Shown here one piece after another: positions 54,131 through 64,000 of a stretch of DNA of 64,000 nt. Below the pieces are notes generated by a model. It ran no database searches. It was not told the DNA's origin and was given only the letters and a program-made list of their open reading frames with translations. The stretch is from Opisthorchis felineus (taxonomy: Eukaryota; Platyhelminthes; Trematoda; Opisthorchiida; Opisthorchiidae). How positions within the stretch are numbered: position 1 is the stretch's first letter; every line of letters begins with the position of its first letter. Where the stretch lies: the NCBI GenBank assembly GCA_004794785.1, contig SJOL01006493.1, positions 391,686-455,685 of the forward strand. Reading direction: 5' to 3'. The position numbers and the translations under genes were made by a program.

Positions 54131-54305
54131 TCATGGGTAGCGTTTCGTCAAGAAAATACACTGCGATGTCCCAAATTTCGGATCAACTGAAACGATAGAC
54201 GGCCTCTGTGTAACACATTCAGCTGAAGAATTTCATAAACGAGAAATTCAGCTAGGATTTAGATGTGTCCCGTTAAAAACAACTTGCAAATGAGTGTATT
54301 TCGTG
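54131..54305 (+). repeat. Dispersed repeat A, copy 2
   Basis: Same-orientation partner of 41652-41835, downstream of MPI. Unclassified and without coding content. Confidence 0.72.
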
Positions 54306-56399
54306 TACACCTAAAGAGCTTGCTGCTTCGATGCTCACTCTGGGTTCAAAATGACTTCCCTTCGTTTATTCGTTGTTCGCAAAACCAGTTCGGTTAGTCT
54401 GTATTAAACGTTAGTCGAATGATGTTTATCACACCCCCTTTCGTCATCGTCGACTCATTTGGAAGACTCAAATTTTCGTAGTGTCCATAAAATAAAGCCG
54501 ATTGACTTCGTAACTAAAGGCCTTAGTCCGTTGCCCTCCTGGGTGACAGCCATCGGGTAATCGTAAGGAAAAAAATTAGTGGGTTTTCGCAACCATGCTA
54601 TTGTTTAACTACTTTCAAACCCGTGCGTAGTAATTTGCTTTTGACGAAATTTTCTAGCTTAGTTTCAATCCTGGCGGCGAAACACAAAATAAACGCAGTT
54701 CGCTCCTGACATACATGAGTTTTGACTTATAACCTAAGTTCGTTTTGAGTGTCGCCACTCTCTTATGTTTAAAACATCTGCACCAAACGGTTTTAACGAA
54801 AAGCCTTTAATGCTGGTTTAAAACAAAGAACCACTATGAATTCTTCCACCGAGCATTTTTCGACTTTATTCTCTACGGTCGTCTTCACGCTCATGTGTAC
54901 ATGTTGTTTGTTTCGTGCTTTCCCAATATTGCGTGGTCTTGTCCGCTCCGCCGTTTTTCGGAGCACCCATCTCGACGACTCCAACCATGTTCTCATTCTG
55001 ATATTGATCTGCCTATTTTTATCACCTGTTTTTTTTTCGAAGGATATTATTACGTGGGATCCTATCCGTTATTTACCTCTACCTGCGCCTTCTTAACGAG
55101 TTCTGTGAAGGCGTTGTTTCATTTTTTCACCATGAAGTTCGTCCGAATTCACAGACGTGAGCTAAATCTCATTTCAATAAAAAATCCCTCAAATCGCTTG
55201 ATTTTGGGAAGAATGCTCATTTTCGGCGATTCCAGAAATGGTTCTCTATTGCACTTAGTTCGGTGCAGTCCTTCATTAAAAAGGACAAGACAAATTGACA
55301 CCGGATGATGACAGATCCCTCTTCAAAGGTGTAGCTCATCGTCGTGCATTTCCCAATAACTGGACAACTTACATGCAATTGTGGCAAACCACCAACACGT
55401 GATATATATAAAGGGAAACTGCTTATTCGTGCCATATCGCTTTCTTTCCAAGGGGTCCTCTTTCCCGGTTGTTCTCGAACTAAGAATGGAAACTTCTTTG
55501 TTTGATAGGCCCCATTGGAATGATTTATTGACGGTTTGATTCCCAAAAAGCTAACAGATATTCCACCCAACAAGGCCGTAATGGTGACCCTATGATGGAT
55601 TAGACTGTTTACTTTGTGTATGGAGAAGTCTAATTGACAGCACTTCAGCGAATGCAGCCCATCAACATGTCAGATCCTTGAACGACCTCGTCGCGTCCGC
55701 AAAGCAATTTTTGGTAGGGTGGTATTTTGACCGTCCGTGTGTGCTTATGTGCATTGGGCGCATTGTGTAAGTAGCCTGGTATGTATTCGTCTGCCATTTT
55801 TGGTTTCAGAACGAAATGTCGCCGAGTGTCGTCTGATGTATACGCCTCTTGATTTATTTTTGAGTAATGTTAAGCATCAATACAGTGACCCTTTATCTCG
55901 CATCATCCACCCCAAAGTATTTTTCATAGTGGTTTCCACTAACTTGAGAAGGTCATTGTTTGTCGTAATTATCCTTTAGGTGAATCGCGTTAATCCGGAA
56001 ACTCCTGGTGACTTTGTGTCCTATTTTCACACTCCACATTAATCTACCTCTTCCACGAAGATCCCACAGACAGTTCAAACACTGGAACTCCTACCAATTG
56101 CTTCTGCAAGTATCCTGCTTTTCATCCATGGATCGGGGTTCCTTCAGAGATTACCTTGCAGTGATTCAGCTCCAAATCTTAGTGAAGTCGAATGCCTCTC
56201 CGGCTCAGACAGCTTGCCCGAAAAACCAGTAGCCAGAGTACATGAAGTCATGTGAGTTATCAGTAACACACATCCAATATTTCTTCTCCAGACGAAACAT
56301 TAACAAAATCCCATGCAAGAAAAACAGTCCCGCTTTTGTCTCTTCGTTTGTTGCGAGTTTTTTCTTTATGATTAGTTTGGCACCATGCCTTCTGTCAGG
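54306..56399. other. No gene recognised
   Basis: Short frames only. The hydrophobic frame at 54836-55096 and its overlapping partner match nothing I know. Confidence 0.4.
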
Positions 56400-57540
56400 T
56401 CTTTGTGATAGGCTTGACAACAACACCAGTTGAGAACACTGGTGCTTCACTGTCGTAAAACCGTGTCAGTTTATTCCATTAAAGCCCTATAAGCGGAAGT
56501 AGAAAGAAATGCGGGAAGGAAGGGGGCCTAGGGCTAGCCTACACAAATGTCTGAGGTTCCTGCACCTCCAACACTTAATCAATCTGGGTAGAATCTGACA
56601 GCATGAACGCCACTGACACCGGTTGCCGCCATATCGTTCAGTATCTGTAGCCAAACTCACAGGGTCACTCGGAATCCATTTTTGAAGGCGAACAACAGCA
56701 TCCAAACTTCTGGTAACTTCCTCCATTCTCTTCTGCCAAGTCAAATTCTGTCCACCTCAAGGTTTCTGTCACTCGGAATTAGGCACGGAAAACAGCGGTC
56801 GTCTTGGCAGGCGATAACTGAGCATGCGTAACATTTGTCCCAGCCAACTTAGGTTGCAATGCTGGATACATTCTTTGAGGGACGTACCCTCTGCCCCACC
56901 AAAAATCAGTCTCCTGATCACTTCGTTGCGAATTCGCCGATTCCAACTATAGTTCTGAAGCCTCATTGGCCGACGACCTAAAGCCTAAAGTGGGCGATTC
57001 TTGCAGCCGTTCAGAATTATAGCCCATACTGTAGTGTGATACACGCGTCCTTTGAGACCCAATGGGATGCCTTTTTGACGATACAAGTGGCGTAAATTGG
57101 CAATCGCGATTCTGGCCTTTGAGATCCATGCATTGACCTAGTTTGTCACACTACTGTCAAAGCTAATGCAACTTCCGAGATACGCATAGTATTCCACGAC
57201 CTCCAGTGTCCTTCAATTCTCCGAGGCATGTCCAACGACTGTGTCCTACTGCATGACTTTGCACTTTGTGGACGCGAAGCCCATACTGAAGGACTGGATA
57301 ACCTTGGTCAGCTTTCCAATTCATACTTGCGCTTCCTGCGCGTCTGCATACTCCAGCTTTATAAGGCTCTCGCTCAGAGCGATCCAAATACCGGAGTTTT
57401 GACGACCTTCCAGTGTTCGCCTCGTCATCTTATCAATAACGAAAATGAGAGTGGACATCCTTGTTGGATCCCACTGCTTCTTTGGCGATACGCATTCGCC
57501 CGTCAGTGGTGGTTGTTTGGATCACTAAATGCCTGACCAT
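56400..57540 (-). mobile_element. LINE copy 9 (minus), decayed 5'-truncated
   Basis: On the minus strand it reads from the RT 'GCPLxFxL' region (about 57430-57470) through the 'surface' loop (57160-57280) and the C-terminal domain (WNRRIRNEVIRRLIFGGAEG at about 56880-56960; LSWLGQMLRMLSYRLPRR near 56800-56850) to TWQKRMEEVTRSLDAV. The 3' UTR includes AACACTGGTGTTGTTGTC-like sequence. Moderately diverged from copies 2, 3 and 5. Confidence 0.8.
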
Positions 57541-57770
57541 ACTTCCGAAATACAGGCAGTTTGCGCGGAACCGGGTGTGCTGTTGCAGATGAGTGCATGG
57601 ATCCCATATAAACTCGAAGGAATGAGGTTGGTAGGCAAGGTTGCATTGATCTGATGATGGCCCTCGATCACCCTAAACACTGCGGCATAACGATAACCGC
57701 TAGCACTTTACTAAACAATGAGGTACTGGTGTCACCGGTTATTTTCTTTAGGTCCGTGGTCTGAACAAAT

Positions 57771-58004
57771 ACAGTCGCCTGGACCAGGGTACAAGTGGTT
57801 AAAACGTAGAGGAGCTGGTTTGGTCACTTTGAGGATGTTTTTACAAACAGTACAGAAAACAGCGAAGTTGAATACCGACTCGACTGTGCATGAAACGGCA
57901 GTGAACTACTGATATCACTGAGAGGTACGCTGCTGCCAGAGTAAGTATATCACATCAATATGCAATTAAATTTTGGGTTTTTGTTTACGATAACGCTGAG
58001 AGTG
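57771..58004 (+). repeat. Left arm of a 3.5-kb inverted-repeat structure
   Basis: 234 bp from ACAGTCGCCTGGACCAGGGT to CGATAACGCTGAGAGTG. It is the reverse complement of 61008-61244 at high identity, with long identical stretches such as AGTGGTTAAAACGTAGAGGA and CGACTCGACTGTGCATGAAA. Confidence 0.88.
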
Positions 58005-61000
58005 AACTCATGATGTTGCCCTAATTCGATAGCAGCAGTGAAGGATACGAACCTGAACAAAGATCTCTAGGGTGCTATCGGAAGTGCAGTCGTATCCGCT
58101 TGCATTGCAAGCATTTGTTATTAGGTCTCTCGTCATGACGTTGAAAGGTTGTCAACATTAGACAGAGAAGTAACTTAATTTGTTCCTAAAAGTTGAGTTA
58201 TTTTAAAGATGACAACTGTTTGTTGTTGCTTTCTCCTAAGATACGCTGCCGACTTGGTCATTTTTGAAATGCAGATGAACATATTCGGGTACAACTAATT
58301 TTCAAATGACAAAATCTGGTGGAGTCCGAATGACAGAAACCAGTATTTTAATCCCCATCACGCCAGCGCTGGTTACCGCAAAAATAACTAAACTAGAAAT
58401 GTTATTTGTACCCGCAGCTTAGTCCACCACTGTCTGTAATGTTTCCGAGACTACTGAGGCCGCCTAAAAAACTAGTTTAGTGCGAATGGGGCGGTGAATT
58501 CTCCGGCTAAGTTTAGATGTTTCATGGGTAACTGGTCTCAAACCAGGTGTACCACGGCAAATGTTGGTTTCTCCCGGTCATTTGAATTCTTCAACACATA
58601 TTCCAATGGGCATGCTATGTATGAATTCACATTTAGAAAATGATGGAAATCTTAGATGAAAATAGTGAAGAGGAAGCGTCGTTTTTCGTTGGAGTGGGAC
58701 CATAGAATTAGCCGTGCTTTTCCGCTTGGAAATTTACTATGGAATCACAGCGGACCGTCGTACTCTAATTTGAACCGTGTTTTGTTACGTGCAGCGCCAG
58801 TGGTTTTTGCATTTAAAGGAAGAGATCAGTCCTGTTGGATTCGTGTTTCCCAAGCATGTTAGACGGAATAAGAAACATCGTATTGGTTGGGTTGTTGGGC
58901 TTAGCCGTCTGTCTGGTGCTGTTCGCTGCCCTCCAGGAGGGATAGCACATTCATCCGAACTTTTGTCCCAGAAACAATACGGAAATAACAGTTGCCAATT
59001 TCCAAGAACGGTGATTTTTTCTCAAACTTGGGTTATTTTTGATGCTTATAATCGCCTTGAGTTGTCCTCCGGTAACAAAGGGGGTGGTATCGTGACGTAC
59101 GCGAGGAGGGAACCCAAAACCTGGGACCAATTTTCTATGAAACGTATCGGTTGTCCCATAATGTGATTGTTGCTCGTTTCAGAACTGTCTGACTTTGCTG
59201 TCTCCCCTTCCGCCGTCATGCTAACTTATTTGGATTTGTTTTTATTTCACTTCTTTAGGCCTAACATATATTGTGAATTCCCCAAAATGACTGAAGGTTC
59301 AACTGGATCATGTGTTTGTAAACAATGTCCATATTTTCACTACTCACTACAGCACTCCATTTGTCTCCCCCGATCATTGTATTTTGAACCTATCCTTGAA
59401 AGTACGCTCCACAGAGAACCATGTGGCTAGTTTCTAGGGAGACTATACGATCTGGAAGGATTGTTTTTCGCTAGATGGAGGGACATCAATTTTTACATCG
59501 ATTTGTCTATCTTCTATCACCCTGATCCTTCAGCATATTACTAGAACCTGGCTGACTACTTCAACATCTGCACCGACCCATGTTGCCCTCCTGAAACCAT
59601 CCACATCGTACATAACTTGTTCTTCACTGCTTAAGCAGTTGCACAGGATAAAGGTGTGCGTGCAAGAGAGGAAATAGTGCAGAGGTCCGAGAGATTACGT
59701 AAGCAGTCAAATAAAATAAGATCAGTGTCCATCCAGGCCGTGAAATGCGAAGAGCCGTGAAGCAAATGTGCGGTGGACGGTCAAAGTTGGGTTCTTCTAG
59801 GTCTGCCCTTGGCAAATTTAACCGGGAATTTGTAGGTATGTCAAGCCTACTTACTGCGTTCACCGCCACACATGCGTATGCAGCCACATAACGTAGCAAG
59901 GCACCAGAAGAAGTGTATAAGGACATTCGGTAAGCGGAATCCTGTGAAACGTGTTGTCCCGAGTATCTGCCACTAATGCTTCTCATAGCCTACTGACTTT
60001 CCCAGCAAGTCGATATCTGTTCTGGTTACTAATTAAATTCACGTACAAGTTGCTAAGATAATATCCGTATCGAAGACAGGCAACAAAATCAAGCTAATCG
60101 CGTGTACTTCGGCTCTTCCGAATCTCTTTGGACCACTGACTCGGACCGAGTGGAAGCTACCCCGCTGAACCAAGAGGCGCACAATTCACAAATGTGAGTG
60201 GCCGCTCCCGTTCTTCACTGTCGACTACTGGTGATGTCCTTCGGGTCGCTAATTTTCCTTTCCTTGTATTCGCCCGCTGATGACAGTGATACGCTGTAGC
60301 TCTGATGTGGAAATCGGCAGCTGCAAACTTCTCAATGTTTCCAGTGTCCAGTTCCTCCGAAAGTTTAGTGTCAAGTACGTGGGTTTGATCCCATCAATTC
60401 ACCTCGACCCCTCCACATCCAAGCATTCTTTAGCAGAGTCTGACGCTTTGCGTTTGAGGTTTTACGAAACTCAAGACGCTCTCTATCACCCTCAGTCTCA
60501 TTCGCCACGTTGTTAGTGCTTGTATTCTTTTCCCTACCCCTTTCTCCGGACTTTTTGATGAAGACTGCTGCCTTTCGTTAGCTCGCTAAAACATTGTCCG
60601 AATGCAGCGGAATCTCAAGGAATGTCCTGATTGACATCACAATAGGCAACTTCATCCGATAAATTCTGGCGTTTTTCATCTACCGATCTCTTAATAGACT
60701 CATTTTGTAGCTGATCCCACTGCCTGGTGTCTTGCTTACTTGTGTAAAGCGTTCGTTGATGGGTTTTTGAAAGGTACACCGAATTATACTCGTTTCTACG
60801 CATGATCTGTAGGCTGAGAAACCACCCAACAGTGCATAAAGGTTTAGTTTACTTGGTTAATGGAAGGGGGTTGGGATACTCACCTGACTAGTGTCGGTAG
60901 TCATTTTAACAATGTTAACTCATACTGAATACCTACCACATAAGCAGACTTGATTTCAAAAGGTATGCAGTCCTACGGAACTCATTTCAGGCTCAAGTCC

Positions 61001-61007
61001 TTCACTG
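58005..61007. other. Interior between the inverted arms; no transposase recognised
   Basis: Longest frames are 129 codons (58777-59166, +) and 120 codons (59624-59986, -), with no family motifs. If this is a transposon it is non-autonomous or decayed. Confidence 0.5.
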
Positions 61008-61244
61008 CACTCTCAGCGTTATCGTAAACTAGAACCCAAAATTTAATCCTACATTGATGTGATATATTTATTCTGGCAACAGTGTACCTCTCAGTGATAT
61101 CAGTAGTTCACTGCCGTTTCATGCACAGTCGAGTCGGTATTCAACTTCGCTGTTTTCTGTACTGTTTGTAAAAACATCCTCAAAGTGACCAAACCAGCTC
61201 CTCTACGTTTTAACCACTTGTTCCCTGGTCAAGGTGACTGTGTC
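61008..61244 (-). repeat. Right arm of a 3.5-kb inverted-repeat structure
   Basis: Reverse complement of 57771-58004. Differences are scattered single bases plus a small variable patch near the CATCAATATGCAATTAAA / CATCAATGTAGGATTAAA position. The arms could be termini of a long-TIR element or two copies of a dispersed repeat in opposite orientation. Confidence 0.88.
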
Positions 61245-62279
61245 TTATCAGTCTACAGAACACTCAGGGTATGGTTTCACCAATGTTTACGAGGGAATTT
61301 AACAAAATGATGACGCTCGAAAACTACTCGGGCATATTTCAGACGCATTAATCGTTCTCAAATCGAACAAATTGGTCATTCCACTATATTGTAACCAATG
61401 CACAGTTTTCATTTGTCAGACAAAATGGACTGCACTGGATGCCCATTATGTTCACTCTAGATCAGATTCCAAAATTATCGATGCGCTACCATGTCGGCAA
61501 AACGCTTCCAACTTTGCAGCACGGAACCTGGTCGTTGTAATTGGAACTAATTTGGTCTTTCCTGTGGTTTCTGTGGTGTGATGTTTTACCAGTCCATTTC
61601 ACTCGCCTTATTGTCATTTTTCCTGTGGAGCCGGTTGTTCAAATACTCGCTTACACATTCCTTTGCACAATAAAGCCAGCACACAGTTCCGTGCTTTTGG
61701 CGTGCTCCCTGACCGCGTCGTTTCCATCAGGGTCAGCGACGATGTCCGGTCTGCTCTGGAGTTCTCTGTCAGCCAACTCCAAACTGTTACGTTCGTAGTG
61801 GGGACGCGTTATCTCGTCGCTGTATCCTTCCTGCTCCATAGGTGGATGAAAACAGCACGTGACACGAGTCGGGGATGAATGCGCGTAACAATTCCAGACC
61901 AGTGGAAGCAAAAACAACATTTGAATTAGATTTTTGAAACCAGGACTGCGTCTCATATGACATCAAGTTGATGTTTTATCTGCAAGACGATGTGTTAACA
62001 TGGAACAGTTAAAAGTGACCAAAATCGTATCAGCCCTCTAGTGTCAAGAACGTCTTAATAAAAAATAGCAATCAAGTGTGCTTTACCCTATTACTTAAGC
62101 ATGTTTGGTTCCAAGAATTCTAAGTTTGCAATTAAAACTAGATTAGTGCTAATAGAGTGCCAGATTTCCGGTATTTCTGGTGTCGAAACAAATGCTTACA
62201 CACCACCAGTAGGACCACTGTCCCTGTTTTCATGGATATGCTTCGGTGCAGTGCACATGCCGTCAGCGGATACCATAGT
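61245..62279. other. No gene recognised
   Basis: Short frames on both strands without known motifs. Confidence 0.4.
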
Positions 62280-62289
62280 CACTATTCAA

Positions 62290-62472
62290 GGTAGCTCAGT
62301 GGTTAAAGCGTGAAATTACTGACCGGATGGTTCGTGATTCGAACCCAAGCTCAGTATCTCGATTGCTCCTGTCTTGGCTTGGACAACCCGGCAGTATCTC
62401 AGCCCTCGTGCTTCTTTCGGGTGGCAAGGCAGCTAGGCGCCGAATGGGTGTTGCAGCTGAGCGATTTTTTTC
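62290..62472 (+). mobile_element. tRNA-derived SINE with perfect 10-bp target-site duplication
   Basis: Same family as 44766-44962: head GGTAGCTCAGTGGTTAAAGC (A-box region), B box GATTCGAACCC (about 62336-62346), body CAGTATCTCAGCCCTCGTGC, GGCGCCGAATGGGTGTTGCA, and a T-rich tail. Flanked by CACTATTCAA at 62280-62289 and 62473-62482. Confidence 0.92.
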
Positions 62473-62482
62473 CACTATTCAA

Positions 62483-63120
62483 ACTCTTAAGTGTATCGTA
62501 TGTATCTGAACTGCTGTTATTGGCAGAAAACAAGTGATCACACCAATCGATATCTCCTGTGGAAATCGTCATTTTTTTCATGGTGCAGACACTTGTACCG
62601 CTTGACTACTGGTTGAAGCCTGCGCCCAGTAGTTGCTCGGAGTTTCTTGAACGCGTCTGATTTGACCTGATCTGGACTGATAGGGTTTCCACGGACTAAC
62701 AGAGATCGGGGTAGAATTCCAGATAGTTGAAGAGAAGGTCATCTGAATGGTTTGTGATCCTCTAAAACACTGGCCTGTATTCTCCAGTAAAAGTCGAAGG
62801 TACTTCAATTTATCGTGGTTTTGTATTCCGCTTGTGAGTAATGCATTTCTTTTGTTTCGCGCTTCCCTTGTTGCCTTTCGAGTACACCTTAGGAAGAATT
62901 CCGATCGCACATTTTTTAGACCTAAAAAAATTCGCTTGCTTCTAATCTTGTGGTCGGTCATTCGAGACAAGCTTGGTCTCTATTTGGGATGTTTACAGTG
63001 CTTGTTAAACGAGGTTGTCAGAGAAAAATCACCGGGTTGGTTGAGATCACCGTAGACTAAATAAAAGCACGAAGTTTCCACAGATGACGAACATTCAGAA
63101 AATACCATCGGTGAAATTCC
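62483..63120. other. No gene recognised
   Basis: Between a SINE and the Gypsy LTR. A 130-codon minus-strand frame at 62578-62970 has no known motifs. Confidence 0.4.
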
Positions 63121-63524
63121 TGGGGTTAGAGTAATAACGGTATTTTCCTCAGCTTAGTTCTCGGTCTGTGCCTCCCAAGCTAGCGCTCACGTCAAAACCA
63201 ACCACCAAGGATGCACAAGGTATATTAACGCCCAAAACGAAGTCAAAAACATTTGTACAGCGCTTCGTATATATAGTGTAAGCGGTGGCAACTTTCTGGA
63301 AATTCGGACGCCTTCTGGATGCGCCATTGGCAACCGGCATTTGGCCAATACTGCGTCATGATTGGCTGTTGGGTCCAGATCTTCGACCAATCACATCTCG
63401 GCTTGATGCCGGGGTGGCAAGCGTCCCGAAATTTTGGCCAATCTTGCGCGGGGTAGGCTTCTCGGCCGTAGCAGCACCTGACTGCGAGCGGTAAAGCGGG
63501 ATCCGTGTGGAATTCCGCCTAACA
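63121..63524 (-). repeat. Putative 3' LTR of the Gypsy element
   Basis: Starts TGTT directly after the polypurine tract. It contains several CCAAT/ATTGG elements (63340-63440) and a TATA box (TATATATA, 63268-63275), and could end CA at 63121-63122. The 5' start is firm; the far end is inferred from the TG...CA rule and not from a second LTR. Confidence 0.65.
63268..63276 (-). promoter_or_regulatory. TATA box in the Gypsy LTR
   Basis: CTATATATA on the minus strand, about 250 bp into the LTR and downstream of CCAAT-type motifs, as in a typical U3 promoter. Confidence 0.6.
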
Positions 63525-64000
63525 CCTCCCCCTTGAAGTTTGTTGACGTAGCTTCGAAGCCGCGGGTTCACTTGCAAGGGCCTCACTGGCTTGCGGATCC
63601 TGTCTGTCCAGCGTCGCGGTCGTAATCCGTGCTCAGGCTGGGCCTCCGACGAAGCAGCTGATGGATTTTCTGGGATGGTGCCGAGATCAAAAGTGTCCAG
63701 AAGCAACTCTAGACTCAACTCACTCTGTGCTGTGAGCGGGACCTGCGCCTCTGTCGGCCGGATTTGGTTTGTGTGCCGTATCCACTTGGCTGGGCCAACT
63801 TGAATCTCGTACAGCACTTTGCCGCGCCGGCGAAGAATGAGTCCTGGGATCCACGTAGGGTGTCTGCCGCTATAGTCACGAACCAACACTCTCTGACCTT
63901 CGCTGAAGGAGCGCGCAGTTGCTCCATGATGCCGGTTAAACTGTTCTTCCATTCTGGTGTTGCGGCGACTAGCCGGCCTTTTCTGTGGCCGGATAGTGTC
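63356..64000 (-). CDS. Gypsy pol C-terminus (integrase GPY/F-like domain), partial
   Basis: Open from the window edge with no stop. It has [20 protein letters not shown], then [19 protein letters not shown] and [10 protein letters not shown], the integrase C-terminal module of Metaviridae-type elements. A variable tail ends with [14 protein letters not shown] at the polypurine tract. The frame does not stop there but reads about 56 more codons into the LTR before a stop at 63356-63358. Codon content looks intact, so the element may be young. The N-terminal part is outside the window. Confidence 0.85.
   Translation of the reverse strand, partial: DTIRPQKRPASRRNTRMEEQFNRHHGATARSFSEGQRVLVRDYSGRHPTWIPGLILRRRGKVLYEIQVGPAKWIRHTNQIRPTEAQVPLTAQSELSLELLLDTFDLGTIPENPSAASSEAQPEHGLRPRRWTDRIRKPVRPLQVNPRLRSYVNKLQGGGVRRNSTRIPLYRSQSGAATAEKPTPRKIGQNFGTLATPASSRDVIGRRSGPNSQS

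Larger units (their letters stand above)
63121..64000 (-). mobile_element. Gypsy (CsRn1-like) LTR retrotransposon, 3' end, runs off the window
   Basis: On the minus strand: integrase C-terminus, polypurine tract (AAGGGGGAGG, 63525-63534) and then a putative 3' LTR beginning TGTTAGGCGG. The remainder of pol, gag and the 5' LTR would lie beyond 64000. The close match to a CsRn1/Kabuki-type end is by motif style only. Confidence 0.85.

Noticed and set aside
54836..55096. Hydrophobic frame as a membrane protein exon
   Set aside because: Two overlapping frames are both hydrophobic because of T-rich sequence; no motif and no splice context.
60280..60516. 78-codon frame as a host exon
   Set aside because: No flanking splice signals of quality and no recognisable family.

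Overview
This is eukaryotic DNA with very low coding density, moderate base composition and dense, mostly decayed transposable elements. The mix points to a flatworm, most likely a trematode: a micro-intron near the 5' end of the host gene followed by multi-kilobase introns, non-LTR elements with short trinucleotide 3' tails, BEL/Pao and CsRn1-like Gypsy LTR elements, and a tRNA-derived SINE. The species cannot be named from the sequence. The open frames are unlike any bacterial arrangement.

The one clear host gene is mannose-6-phosphate isomerase (MPI/PMI, cupin type I). It is on the + strand in seven proposed exons from 21208 to 52855. Intron 1 is only 40 bp and intron 2 is about 13.0 kb. 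The first six exons join in frame with consensus GT/AG sites and carry the zinc-ligand and active-site motifs. The last exon is divergent and less certain. The exons are small islands in introns filled with mobile elements.

Layout: 0.15-1.8 kb, a short dispersed repeat and a decayed 5' part of a LINE. 2.0-2.4 kb, a degenerate tandem repeat. 5.75-8.32 kb, a Mutator-like (MULE) transposase with FAR1-like, DDE, SWIM and PHD domains, broken by a stop and frameshifts. 9.0-12.1 kb, decayed tandem repeats and a 280-bp element with 64-bp inverted termini. 12.1-21.2 kb, nothing recognised. 21.2-52.9 kb, MPI with its inserted elements: LINE copies in both orientations (22.4-25.5 kb minus; 27.3-34.3 kb plus, with an assembly gap of 171 N), SINEs, an older LINE at 36.9-38.0 kb, a second LINE family at 43.8-44.2 kb, a minus-strand BEL/Pao element at 45.0-48.3 kb, and a plus-strand BEL/Pao derivative at 48.5-49.6 kb. 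56.4-57.5 kb, another minus-strand LINE. 57.8-61.2 kb, a pair of about 235-bp inverted repeats 3 kb apart. 62.29-62.47 kb, a SINE with a perfect target-site duplication. 63.12-64.0 kb, the 3' end of a Gypsy element with its LTR, running off the window.

The most interesting item is the plus-strand BEL/Pao derivative. A gag N-terminal remnant is followed directly by an intronless coding segment resembling the cellular regulator CCAR1 (SAP domain plus the following conserved domain and an acidic tail). That segment then joins directly to a BEL/Pao integrase C-terminal sequence. This is the structure expected if a retrotransposon captured a host mRNA in place of most of its own gag-pol region.
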